Source: Variibacter sp.
GTDB taxonomy: Bacteria; Pseudomonadota; Alphaproteobacteria; Rhizobiales; Xanthobacteraceae
Length of the DNA: 43,229 nt
Assembly (NCBI GenBank): GCA_019689555.1
Contig: JADGHE010000025.1
Coordinates: forward strand, 1-43,229
Direction: 5' to 3'
The position numbers and the translations under genes are program-made. The stretch's first letter is position 1, and each line of letters opens with the position of its first letter. Of this stretch, positions 8,864 to 16,805 are shown piece after piece. The notes under the pieces are model-generated. The model saw nothing but the letters and a program-made list of their open reading frames with translations. It searched no databases and had not been told where the DNA came from.

Positions 8864-9019
8864 ATGGACCCGACATACCGCATGCTGGCCGAGTTCGCGC
8901 AGACCTGGGGGCTTCTCTATTTCGTCGGCCTCTTCCTGGCCGTCGTCGTCTACGCCTTCTGGCCTGCTCGCAAACAAAGGTTCGAGGACGCCGCCCGCAT
9001 GCCGCTGCGTGAGGATTGA
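8864..9019 (+). CDS. ccoQ: cbb3 oxidase small subunit (CcoQ)
   Basis: A 51-residue single-helix protein between ccoO and ccoP. It has one hydrophobic segment (about residues 16-34, LLYFVGLFLAVVVYAFWP) followed by a charged tail beginning ARKQRFEDAA, exactly the CcoQ pattern. CcoQ helps stabilise the assembled oxidase. It starts eight bases after ccoO and ends just before ccoP. The gene is short enough to be missed by automatic calls. Confidence 0.9.
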   Translation: MDPTYRMLAEFAQTWGLLYFVGLFLAVVVYAFWPARKQRFEDAARMPLRED

Positions 9020-9021
9020 TC

Positions 9022-9903
9022 ATGGCTGGCGAAAGCAACAGAGACGTCGATGCGATCACCGGACGGACGACGACCGGCCACGAGTGGGACGGCATCCGGG
9101 AGCTGAACACGCCGCTGCCGCGGTGGTGGTTGTGGATGTTCTACGCCACGATCATCTGGTCCATCGGCTATTGGATCGTCTACCCGGCCTGGCCGCTGGT
9201 GACGACGAACACGAAGGGCCTCTTCGGCTGGAACACCCGCAGCGCCATCGTCGAGGACCTCGACGCGCTGCGCGCGCAGCGCGCGCCCTATACGAGCCGG
9301 ATCGCAGCGGCGTCTCCGGAAGAGATCATCTCCGACCCGCAGCTCTTGAGCTTCGCGCGGGCCATGGGGCGCCCCGCATTCGTGGAGAATTGCGCGCCGT
9401 GCCACGGCGCCGGCGGCGGCGGCGCCAAGGGCTACCCCAACCTCAACGACGACGACTGGCTGTGGGGCGGCACGCTCGCCGACCTCGAGCTCACCATTCG
9501 GCACGGCATCCGCTCCGGCGACGAGAAGGGGCGACAGGGTGCGATGCCGGCCTTCGGACGCGACGGCATCTTGCAGCGGGCGGAGATCGCGGCGGCCGCC
9601 GACTTCGTGCGTTCGCTCGCCGGCCTGCCGGTCGCGCCGGAGGCGAATCTCGCGCTCGGCAAGAAGGTGTTCGCGGACAACTGCGCCGCCTGCCACGGCG
9701 ACGACGGCAAGGGCAAGCGCGAGATCGGCGCGCCGAATCTGACCGACGCCATCTGGCTCTACGGCTCCGACCGGCAGACGATCATCGAGGGAATCTGGAA
9801 CGGCCGGGGCGGCGTCATGCCGGCGTGGGAGCGCCGGCTCGACGACACGACCATCAAGGCGCTCACGGTCTATGTCCATACGCTCGGCGGCGGCGAGAAG
9901 TGA
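9022..9903 (+). CDS. ccoP: cbb3 oxidase di-haem cytochrome subunit (CcoP)
   Basis: A 293-residue membrane-anchored di-haem cytochrome c that takes electrons from soluble cytochromes into the oxidase. The N-terminus carries the family motif TTTGHEWDGIRELNTPLPRWW, followed by a membrane helix (WLWMFYATIIWSIGYWIVYPAWP). Haem sites are CAPCH and CAACH, one in each cytochrome domain. ATG 9022 follows the ccoQ stop by two bases. The length is typical for rhizobial FixP. Confidence 0.96.
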   Translation: MAGESNRDVDAITGRTTTGHEWDGIRELNTPLPRWWLWMFYATIIWSIGYWIVYPAWPLVTTNTKGLFGWNTRSAIVEDLDALRAQRAPYTSRIAAASPEEIISDPQLLSFARAMGRPAFVENCAPCHGAGGGGAKGYPNLNDDDWLWGGTLADLELTIRHGIRSGDEKGRQGAMPAFGRDGILQRAEIAAAADFVRSLAGLPVAPEANLALGKKVFADNCAACHGDDGKGKREIGAPNLTDAIWLYGSDRQTIIEGIWNGRGGVMPAWERRLDDTTIKALTVYVHTLGGGEK

Positions 9904-9904
9904 C

Positions 9905-11425
9905 GTGATTACGCAAGAGTGCGAGACATCCGCCGTTCCGCGGAGCGCAGGCTCCGAACCCGCGGCCGCAAGGCCCGCGGCAGTGGCCGCGCCGCCGCTG
10001 GCGCCGGCCGAACCCGGCGCGCTCTACGCGCCGGCTCGCCGCATTTATCCGCAGAGCGTGAGCGGCCGCTTTCGCCGCATCAAGTGGGCCGTCCTCGTCG
10101 TCACGCTCGGCATCTATTATCTGCTCCCCTTCGTGCGGTGGGATCGCGGGCCGGGCGCGCCCAGTCAGGCCGTGCTCATCGACTTCCCCGGCCGGCGCTT
10201 CTACTTTTTCTTCATCGAGATCTGGCCGCAGGAGGTCTACTACATCACCGGCCTCTTGATCCTTGCGGCGATGACGCTGTTCCTGATGAACGCGGTCGCC
10301 GGCCGGATCTGGTGCGGCTACCTCTGCCCGCAGACGGTGTGGACCGATCTGTTCCTCCAGATCGAGCGGCTGATCGAAGGCGATCGCCGCGAGCGGATGC
10401 GGCTCGACGCCGAGCCCTGGACCTTGCGCAAAGTCGTCTTGAAGGCGACCAAGCATTTCCTGTGGCTCATGGTGGCGTGGTGGACGGGCGGCGCGTGGGT
10501 GCTCTATTTCGCCGACGCGCCCACCCTCGTGAAGGCGCTCGCGAGCGGCGAAGCTCCGTTCATCGCCTATGCCTGGATCGGCATTCTCACCTTCACGACC
10601 TATTTCCTCGCCGGCCACATGCGCGAGCAGGTGTGCACCTATATGTGCCCCTGGCCGCGCATCCAGGCGGCGCTGACGGACGAGTACGCCCTCAACGTCA
10701 CCTATCGCTACGACCGCGGCGAGCCGCGCGGGTCGATCAAGAAGAACGCGCTGCTGCGCCAGCAGGGATTGCCGGCCGGGGATTGCGTCGACTGCCTGCA
10801 ATGCGTGCATGTCTGCCCCACGGGCGTCGACATCCGCAAGGGGCTGCAGCTCGACTGCATCCAGTGCGGGCTCTGCATCGACGCCTGCGACGCGGTGATG
10901 AACAAGATCGGCCGGCCGCCCGGCCTGATCGGCTACGACACGGAGCTCAACATCCAGCGCCGGCTGCAGGGCCAGCCGCCGATCTTCAAGCCGGTGCGCA
11001 CGCGCACCGTGCTCTACGCCGCGATCATCGCCGTCGTCGGCCTCGGCATGCTCTACAGCCTCGCGGTGCGCAGCACCGTGGGCGTCAGCGTCATCCACGA
11101 TCGCAATCCGGTGTTCGTGCAGCTTTCGGACGGCGGCATCCGCAACGCCTACACCATCCGCATTCTGAACAAGGCGCTCGAAGCCCGCTCGTTCCTGCTC
11201 ATGATCGAGGGCCTGCTCGCGCCCGAGATCGAGGTCATCGGCAGCGCGCCGAACCCGGACGGGCAGTTCGTCCTCGAAGTGGGGCCCGACCAGACGCGCG
11301 AGGTGAGGGCGCTGGTCACGGTGCACCGTCCGCCGCCTTCGCCGTCGACGCCCGTCACCTTCCGCGTCATTGAGATGCGCAGCGGCGAGCACGCAAAGGC
11401 GAGCGATCATTTCCGTGCACCGTAA
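9905..11425 (+). CDS. ccoG: CcoG/FixG polyferredoxin-like Cu reductase
   Basis: A membrane-bound iron-sulfur protein (about 506 residues) needed for cbb3 biogenesis; CcoG proteins reduce Cu(II) to Cu(I) for oxidase assembly. Several membrane helices are present, with CGYLCPQTVW and CTYMCPWPRIQ motifs. Two 4Fe-4S sites follow: CLQCVHVCP and CIQCGLCIDAC. A periplasmic Ig-like C-terminal domain ends the protein. GTG 9905, two bases after ccoP, is chosen; ATG 9872 would overlap ccoP by 32 bases. The first 30 residues are low in complexity and are encoded partly by a 19-bp hairpin repeat (9938-9956) also found near engB. Confidence 0.93.
   Translation: MITQECETSAVPRSAGSEPAAARPAAVAAPPLAPAEPGALYAPARRIYPQSVSGRFRRIKWAVLVVTLGIYYLLPFVRWDRGPGAPSQAVLIDFPGRRFYFFFIEIWPQEVYYITGLLILAAMTLFLMNAVAGRIWCGYLCPQTVWTDLFLQIERLIEGDRRERMRLDAEPWTLRKVVLKATKHFLWLMVAWWTGGAWVLYFADAPTLVKALASGEAPFIAYAWIGILTFTTYFLAGHMREQVCTYMCPWPRIQAALTDEYALNVTYRYDRGEPRGSIKKNALLRQQGLPAGDCVDCLQCVHVCPTGVDIRKGLQLDCIQCGLCIDACDAVMNKIGRPPGLIGYDTELNIQRRLQGQPPIFKPVRTRTVLYAAIIAVVGLGMLYSLAVRSTVGVSVIHDRNPVFVQLSDGGIRNAYTIRILNKALEARSFLLMIEGLLAPEIEVIGSAPNPDGQFVLEVGPDQTREVRALVTVHRPPPSPSTPVTFRVIEMRSGEHAKASDHFRAP
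9938..9956. repeat. REP-like 19-bp repeat, copy 1
   Basis: CCGCGGAGCGCAGGCTCCG contains a hairpin with arms CGGAGC and GCTCCG around GCAG. An identical 19-bp copy lies at 41507-41525. In both places a CCCGCGG motif follows within four bases. Here it is read as part of the variable N-terminus of CcoG. Confidence 0.6.
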
Positions 11426-11460
11426 GGGATAGCGCGAAGAGCACGAGAGGAAGGCCCGCG

Positions 11461-11976
11461 ATGACTTCCCGTTCGCAGCCCATCCGAGGGGACGCAGCCG
11501 AGAGGCCGCTGACCGGCCGCGCGGTTCTGATCTGGCTGCTCGCGTTCTTCGGCGTCGTGATCGGCGCCAACGCCGTCTTGATCGAGGCGGCCATATCGAC
11601 CTTCGGCGGCGTCGAGACGGCGAGCGCGTACAAAGCGGGGCTTGCCTTCAACGGCGAGCTTGCGGCCGCGCAGCGGCAACAGGCATTGCGCTGGACCGTG
11701 ACGGGCCACGCGGAGCGCGCCGCCGACGGCGCGGCCGTCGTCGAACTAAGGGTGGCGACGGCGGAGGGCGTGCCGCCCGCCGGCGTGACCGCCAAGGCCA
11801 CGCTCGCGCATCCGGCGGACGCGAGGTTCGACCGGTCCGTGGATGTCGCGGAGGTCGCGCCGGGCGTCTTTCGCGGCGCCGCGGCGGTTCAGGCGGGGCA
11901 GTGGGACCTGGTCATCGACCTGTTCCGCGGCGAGGAGCGCGTCTTCCGCTCCCGCAACCGCGTGATGCTGCGGTGA
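11461..11976 (+). CDS. ccoH: FixH/CcoH assembly protein
   Basis: A 171-residue protein of the FixH family, needed for assembly or stability of the cbb3 oxidase. After a short cytoplasmic tail it has one membrane helix (LTGRAVLIWLLAFFGVVIGANAVLIEAAI, about residues 17-45), then the family motif FGGVETASAYKAGLAFN and a periplasmic beta-rich domain. A clear ribosome site (GAGAGGAAGG) precedes the ATG. It lies 35 bases after ccoG and 7 bases before ccoI. Confidence 0.92.
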   Translation: MTSRSQPIRGDAAERPLTGRAVLIWLLAFFGVVIGANAVLIEAAISTFGGVETASAYKAGLAFNGELAAAQRQQALRWTVTGHAERAADGAAVVELRVATAEGVPPAGVTAKATLAHPADARFDRSVDVAEVAPGVFRGAAAVQAGQWDLVIDLFRGEERVFRSRNRVMLR

Positions 11977-11983
11977 GGTCGCG

Positions 11984-14221
11984 ATGGCGCAGCGCGTCGA
12001 TCTTTCGTTCTTCGTGCGGCCGCTCGCCGACGACCTGCGGCAGATCACGCTCGCCGTGGAGGGCGTCCACTGCGCGGGCTGCATCGGCCGCATCGAGGCG
12101 GCGTTGCAGCACCTTCCCTCCGTCGTCGAGGCGCGGCTGAACTTCTCGAACCGGCGCCTGAAGGTCGTCTGGCGCGGCGAAGACACGGACCCCGCCGCCT
12201 TCGTCCGCACGCTGGAGGCGCTCGGCTACACGGCCCATCCCTTCCGGGCCCAGAACGTGGAGGAGGAGGAGAGCGCGCACGCGGCGTGGCTGCTGCGCTG
12301 CCTCGCGGTCGCGGGCTTCGCGGCCATGAACATCATGCTGCTCTCGGTGTCGGTGTGGTCCGGCAATGTGAGCGACATCACGCCGGAGACGCGCGATCTG
12401 TTCCATTGGATCTCGGCGCTGATCGCGCTGCCGGCGGCGGCCTATGCGGGGCAGCCGTTCTTCCGCAGCGCCTTGTCGGCCCTGCGCGCGCGCCGCGTCA
12501 ACATGGACGTGCCGATTTCCCTGGGCGTGCTCCTTGCACTCGGCATGTCGGTCGTCGAGACGCTGAACCACGCCGAGCACGCCTATTTCGACTCGGCGGT
12601 CATGCTGCTCTTCTTCCTGCTGGGCGGCCGTTTCCTCGACACGGCGATGCGGCGCCGCACGCGCGCGGTCGCCGGCAATCTCGCCGCGCTCAAGGGCGAG
12701 ACCGCCGAACGCATCGGCCCGGACGGCCAGCTCACCACCGTGCCGGCCGCGACCCTCGCAGCCGGAGACTGCGTGCTCCTGCGGCCGGGCGATCGGGCGC
12801 CGGCGGACGGCATCGTCGTCGCGGGACGCTCGGAGATCGACGAGAGCCTCGTCACCGGCGAGAGCGCGCCGCGCCCCGCCGCCTGCGGCCGCATGGTCTA
12901 TGCCGGCAGCCTGAATCTCAGCGGCACGCTCACGCTGCGCGTCACCGCCGCCGGCGAGCACACGCTGATCGACGAGATCGAGCGCCTTCTGGACAAGGCC
13001 GTGAAAGCCAAGTCGCGCTATCTGCGCCTCGCCGACCGGGCGGCCCGCGCCTACGCACCCCTCGTTCATGCCACCGCCGCGCTCACGCTCGTGGGCTGGC
13101 TGGCGCTCGGCGCGTCGCTGCACGACGCGGTGCTCACCGCCGTCAGCGTTCTCATCATCACCTGCCCCTGCGCGCTCGCGCTCGCCATTCCGGTGGTGCA
13201 GGTGGTGGCGGCGGGGCGGCTCTTCCGCCACGGGATCTTTCTCAATGCCGGGGACGCCATCGAGCGGCTTGCCGAGGTCGATACAGTGGTGTTCGACAAG
13301 ACCGGCACCTTGACGCTGCCCACGCCGCGCGTCGCGAACGCGGCGGAGATCGCGCCGGACGTCCTTGAACGCGCGGCGCGGCTCGCGCTCAGCAGCCGGC
13401 ATCCGCTGGCGGCCGCGCTCGCCCGCCACGCCGGCGATCGACGGCCCTTCGAGGGCGCGAGCGAGCGACCGGGGGAAGGCGTTTGCGCCGTGATCGACGG
13501 CGTCGAGGCCCGTCTCGGCAGCCCGCAGTTCTGCGGGCTTGCGCCCGGGGAGGTCGGCACCGGCGGCGGCGAAAACTTCTCCGTCATCGCCTTCCGGCAC
13601 GGCGCCACACAGGCGCTCTTCCAGATCCGGCAGGCGCTGCGGGCGGACGCGGGCTCTGTCGTCGCACGGCTCAGGGCGCTCGGCTTCCGGCTGCACGTCC
13701 TCTCGGGCGATCGGACCGAGGTCGTCGAGGCGGCGGCCGCCGCGCTCGGCATCGCCGCGTGGCGCGGCGGCATGACCTCGGCCGACAAGGTCACGGCGCT
13801 CACGGCGCTGCGGCAGGAGGGCCGCAAGGTGCTGATGGTCGGGGACGGGCTCAACGACGCGCCGGCGCTCGCCGCCGCGCACGCCTCCCTGTCGCCGATC
13901 ACGGCCGCGGACCTGTCGCAGGCGCATGCCGACGCGATCTTCCTGGGCGAGCGGCTCGCGCCGGTTCTGGAAGCCCTGGCGACGGCGCGGCGCGCCCGCG
14001 CGCTGATGCGCCAGAATCTCTGGTTCGCGGCGATCTACAATGCCTTCGCAGTGCCCGTCGCCATGATGGGCATGCTGACGCCGCTGATCGCGGCGCTCGC
14101 GATGTCGGGCTCGTCGCTCATCGTCACGCTCAATGCGCTGCGGCTCTACCGCGGCGCGTCGCGGGCGGAACGGGCGGCCGTCGCCACGGTGCCGGCGGCC
14201 GCGGCGGGAGCTCCGGCATGA
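11984..14221 (+). CDS. ccoI: Copper-exporting P-type ATPase FixI/CcoI
   Basis: A 745-residue P1B-type ATPase that moves Cu(I) across the membrane to supply the oxidase. A heavy-metal-associated domain near the N-terminus has the CAGC metal site (GVHCAGCIGRIE). The membrane metal site is CPC in ITCPCALALAIP. The catalytic Asp is in FDKTGTLTLP, the actuator motif is TGESAP and the hinge is MVGDGLNDAPAL. All are intact. Its stop overlaps the start of ccoS (ATGA), so the two are translationally coupled. The family usually transports copper out of the cytoplasm slowly, for assembly rather than detoxification. Confidence 0.96.
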   Translation: MAQRVDLSFFVRPLADDLRQITLAVEGVHCAGCIGRIEAALQHLPSVVEARLNFSNRRLKVVWRGEDTDPAAFVRTLEALGYTAHPFRAQNVEEEESAHAAWLLRCLAVAGFAAMNIMLLSVSVWSGNVSDITPETRDLFHWISALIALPAAAYAGQPFFRSALSALRARRVNMDVPISLGVLLALGMSVVETLNHAEHAYFDSAVMLLFFLLGGRFLDTAMRRRTRAVAGNLAALKGETAERIGPDGQLTTVPAATLAAGDCVLLRPGDRAPADGIVVAGRSEIDESLVTGESAPRPAACGRMVYAGSLNLSGTLTLRVTAAGEHTLIDEIERLLDKAVKAKSRYLRLADRAARAYAPLVHATAALTLVGWLALGASLHDAVLTAVSVLIITCPCALALAIPVVQVVAAGRLFRHGIFLNAGDAIERLAEVDTVVFDKTGTLTLPTPRVANAAEIAPDVLERAARLALSSRHPLAAALARHAGDRRPFEGASERPGEGVCAVIDGVEARLGSPQFCGLAPGEVGTGGGENFSVIAFRHGATQALFQIRQALRADAGSVVARLRALGFRLHVLSGDRTEVVEAAAAALGIAAWRGGMTSADKVTALTALRQEGRKVLMVGDGLNDAPALAAAHASLSPITAADLSQAHADAIFLGERLAPVLEALATARRARALMRQNLWFAAIYNAFAVPVAMMGMLTPLIAALAMSGSSLIVTLNALRLYRGASRAERAAVATVPAAAAGAPA

Positions 14222-14397
14222 ACGTGCTCATCGTTCTCGTTCCGCTCGCACTCGGCCTCGGACTGACGGGCCTGTTCGCCTTTCTGTGGACCGTCCGGAG
14301 CGGCCAGTACGAGGACCTGGAGGGCGCGGCGCTGCGCGTGCTCGACGACGGCGACCTGCCGGGCCGGGGGACGGGCGCGCACCGCAATCGATACTGA
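14218..14397 (+). CDS. ccoS: CcoS oxidase maturation protein
   Basis: A 59-residue membrane protein with one N-terminal helix (about residues 3-27) followed by the CcoS signature FLWTVRSGQYEDLEGAALRVL. CcoS is needed to insert cofactors into cbb3 oxidase. It starts in a 4-base ATGA overlap with ccoI and ends the ccoGHIS group. The tail after residue 45 is short and poorly conserved, as is normal. The 262 bases to the next gene hold no further gene. Confidence 0.92.
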   Translation: MNVLIVLVPLALGLGLTGLFAFLWTVRSGQYEDLEGAALRVLDDGDLPGRGTGAHRNRY

Positions 14398-14658
14398 AAT
14401 CCCGCGTCTGGAGCCCGGCCATTGGTCCCGCGCGGTGAGCCCGTGCGGTGAAGCCGCGCATTCCCGATTCGGTCGTCATCCGCGGCTCCCGACAAAGCCC
14501 CGCCGCTCGAGACGATCCGCCACAGGCCCGTTGCGGCTTCCTCCCGGCAAGAATTTGCCAATCGGCGCGGAAAGGGTTCAAATTTCGTTGGCCGCATCGC
14601 GGACCGTCCGCAAGAGCACGATCGCCCGCGCGGCAGGAGCACATTCGGGGAGGTCACC

Positions 14659-15927
14659 ATGACGATGGGCACTTTGGTGTTGCGTTTGTTGCTTGCCTGC
14701 ACGACCGCCGCATCGGTCGGCGTCCTGTCGGCCGCGGCGCAGCAGCCGGCGGCTCCGGCCGCCGCGCCCGCCGCCGGCGCTTCGCAGCCGCCGCCCTCGT
14801 GGGCGGTGGGTCGACCGGAGATCGAGGCCGCGCAGAAGCTCGCTCCCGTGGCGCCGCCGCCGATTCCGATCGCGGCCGACAAGATCCAGGTCGACAAGCT
14901 GAAGGTGCCGCAAGGCTTCACGGTCGAGCTGTGGGCGAGCGGATTGAACAACGCCCGCTCCATGCGCCTCGGCGACAAGGGCACCGTCTTCGTCGGCACG
15001 CGCCTCGTGGGCAACGTCTATGCCGTGGTCGAGAAGAACGGCAAGCGCGAGGTGAAAACCATCCTGACGGGCCTGCATCGCCCGAACGGCCTGGCCTTCA
15101 AGGACGGCGCGCTCTATGTCGCCGAGCTGTCGAAGATCTGGAAGTACGAGAACATCGAGGACAACCTCGACAATCCGCCGCAGCCGAAGCTCGTCTCGGA
15201 CCAGTTCCCGACCGACGAGCCCCACGGCTGGAAGTTCATCGGCATCGGGCCGGACAACAAGCTCTACGTCCCGGTCGGCAATCCCTGCAACAACTGCCTG
15301 CCGCCCGACACGCACGCTCAGATCCGCCGCATGAATCTCGACGGCAGCGGCATGGAGGTGATTGCGCGCGGCGTCCGCAACACCGTCGGCTTCGACTGGC
15401 ATCCGGTCACGAAGGAGCTGTACTTCACCGACAACGGCCGCGACTGGGTGTCGGAAGACCTGCCGGCCGATGAGCTCAACCGCCTCACCAAAGTCGGCCA
15501 GCACTTCGGCACGCCGTTCTGCTATCAGGGCGACTTCCTGGATCCGGAATTCGGCTGGGGCCGCTCGTGCGACGAGTTCGTCAAGCCGGTCGCGCTGCTC
15601 GGGCCGCACACGGCCGCGCTCGGCATGCGGTTCTACACGGGCACCATGTTCCCGCGGCAGTACCGCAACGCGATCTTCATCGCGCGCCACGGGGCGTGGA
15701 ACCGCACGAAGAAGATCGGCGGGGACGTCGTCGTGGCCCAGCTCAACCGGGACGGCACCGTGAGCAAGATCGAGCCGTTCCTCACCGGATTCATCCAGAA
15801 CAACTCGTATATCGGCAGACCCGTCGACGTGCTCGTCATGAAGGACGGGTCGCTCCTGGTGTCCGACGACTATGCCGGCGCGATCTACCGCATCTCCTAC
15901 GGTGCAAGCCGCGTCAGCCGGCGCTAG
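14659..15927 (+). CDS. Secreted PQQ-type sugar (sorbosone) dehydrogenase
   Basis: A 422-residue periplasmic beta-propeller of the soluble glucose / L-sorbosone dehydrogenase family, which oxidises sugars or related aldehydes using PQQ. A signal peptide covers about residues 1-28 and is followed by a Pro/Ala-rich linker. Propeller motifs include LHRPNGLAFKDGALYVAE, DEPHGWKFIGIGPDNKLYVPVG, CNNC, GVRNTVGFDWHP and FTDNGRDW. GGGAGG upstream supports ATG 14659. The adjacent cytochrome c and the pqq operon strongly suggest a PQQ enzyme that feeds the respiratory chain. The true substrate cannot be read from the sequence. Confidence 0.88.
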   Translation: MTMGTLVLRLLLACTTAASVGVLSAAAQQPAAPAAAPAAGASQPPPSWAVGRPEIEAAQKLAPVAPPPIPIAADKIQVDKLKVPQGFTVELWASGLNNARSMRLGDKGTVFVGTRLVGNVYAVVEKNGKREVKTILTGLHRPNGLAFKDGALYVAELSKIWKYENIEDNLDNPPQPKLVSDQFPTDEPHGWKFIGIGPDNKLYVPVGNPCNNCLPPDTHAQIRRMNLDGSGMEVIARGVRNTVGFDWHPVTKELYFTDNGRDWVSEDLPADELNRLTKVGQHFGTPFCYQGDFLDPEFGWGRSCDEFVKPVALLGPHTAALGMRFYTGTMFPRQYRNAIFIARHGAWNRTKKIGGDVVVAQLNRDGTVSKIEPFLTGFIQNNSYIGRPVDVLVMKDGSLLVSDDYAGAIYRISYGASRVSRR

Positions 15928-15985
15928 CAGGCGCCGCGAGGGCCGGCCGCGGCCCTCGCCCTTTCCCTTCCGGATCGGCGGTTCC

Positions 15986-16564
15986 GTGGGCAGGCTTGGC
16001 ATTCCGATCCTGGCGCTCGCGCTTGCGCTCGCGGGCGCCGGCGCGAGCTTTGCGCAGACCTTCGAGGAGCGGCTCTCCCAGTGCCTCGCCTGCCACGGCG
16101 AGCGGGGCCAGTCGGAGATTCCCGAGGTGCCTTCGCTCGGCGGCCAGCCGGCCATGTACGTGCTCATCGAGCTGTTCATGTTCCGCCAAAACCTGCGGAC
16201 GGCGCCGCCGATGAACGATATGACCGCCGGCCTGAGCGATGCGGACCTGCAGAAGTTCGCCGACGCGATCGCGAAGCTGCCGCCGCCGCAGCCGGCCGAG
16301 GGCGCCGATCCGGCGCGCATGGCGCGCGCGCAGGCCCTCGTTCAGCAGCACCGTTGCGCCTTCTGCCACAACAACTTCGCGGGCGCGGACAATGTGCCGC
16401 GCCTCGCCGCCCAGCGGGAGGACTACCTGCTCAAGGCCCTGCGCGAGTACAAGGCCGGCACGCGGCGCGAATACCAGCCCGTGATGGCCGAGGTGATGGC
16501 CGCACTGAAGGACGAAGACCTCGTCGATCTCGCGCACTTCCTCGCGCATGTCGGCGCCCCTTGA
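15986..16564 (+). CDS. Di-haem cytochrome c (c4-like)
   Basis: A periplasmic protein of about 192 residues with a signal peptide (GIPILALALALAGAGASFAQ) and two cytochrome c domains. Haem sites are CLACH and CAFCH, with likely axial methionines in the later parts of each domain. The architecture resembles cytochrome c4/c553. GTG 15986 is chosen because it places the signal peptide at the N-terminus; an open frame extends back to 15872 but overlaps the dehydrogenase and has no ribosome site. It follows the dehydrogenase by about 60 bases and is a plausible electron acceptor for it. Confidence 0.87.
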   Translation: MGRLGIPILALALALAGAGASFAQTFEERLSQCLACHGERGQSEIPEVPSLGGQPAMYVLIELFMFRQNLRTAPPMNDMTAGLSDADLQKFADAIAKLPPPQPAEGADPARMARAQALVQQHRCAFCHNNFAGADNVPRLAAQREDYLLKALREYKAGTRREYQPVMAEVMAALKDEDLVDLAHFLAHVGAP

Positions 16565-16598
16565 CCGGACCGCGGCCGCAAAGCGCCGCCGGCGCGGC

Positions 16599-16627
16599 TT
16601 GCGGTCGCGGCTGCGCCGGCCTAATCT
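16599..16627 (+). promoter_or_regulatory. Sigma-70-type promoter of pqqA
   Basis: TTGCGG at 16599-16604 and TAATCT at 16622-16627 are separated by 17 bases, a good housekeeping-type pair. The predicted start of transcription is near 16634, about 69 bases before the pqqA ATG. It allows pqqA to be expressed apart from the dehydrogenase and cytochrome genes. Confidence 0.5.
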
Positions 16628-16633
16628 TAAAAA

Positions 16634-16665
16634 GTGCATCGGCTGCCGCACGGCAGCCGGTGCGC
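16634..16665. promoter_or_regulatory. Long hairpin in the pqqA leader
   Basis: A nearly uninterrupted 15-bp stem (16634-16648 with 16651-16665, including two G-T pairs) surrounds the bases CA. It begins at the start of transcription predicted from the promoter just upstream. In the plus direction no T-run follows. In the minus direction the stem is followed by CACTTTTTAA, so it also looks like an intrinsic terminator for antisense reading. Confidence 0.55.
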
Positions 16666-16702
16666 GTAAGGTCAACGGATCGAACCGCGCTTGGGAGGGA
16701 CC

Positions 16703-16780
16703 ATGACCTGGACGACTCCGACCCTCGTCGAGATCTGCATCGGCCTCGAGATCAACGGCTACCTTCCCGCCGAGTTCTAA
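16703..16780 (+). CDS. pqqA: PQQ precursor peptide PqqA
   Basis: A 25-residue peptide that supplies the Glu and Tyr from which PQQ is built. The crosslinked residues are Glu16 and Tyr20 in the E-x3-Y motif (GLEINGYLPAEF). The upstream PxLVEIC part resembles Methylobacterium PqqA. The ribosome site TTGGGAGGG lies right before the ATG and is the strongest in the region, as fits a peptide made in excess. It precedes pqqB by 25 bases and is too short for many gene callers. Confidence 0.93.
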   Translation: MTWTTPTLVEICIGLEINGYLPAEF

Positions 16781-16805
16781 GCCTGCGGCCGCCTAGCGCC
16801 CGCCG

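Noticed and set aside
11912-13927. 671-codon open frame antisense to ccoI
   Set aside because: Arginine- and histidine-rich shadow of the intact copper ATPase gene.
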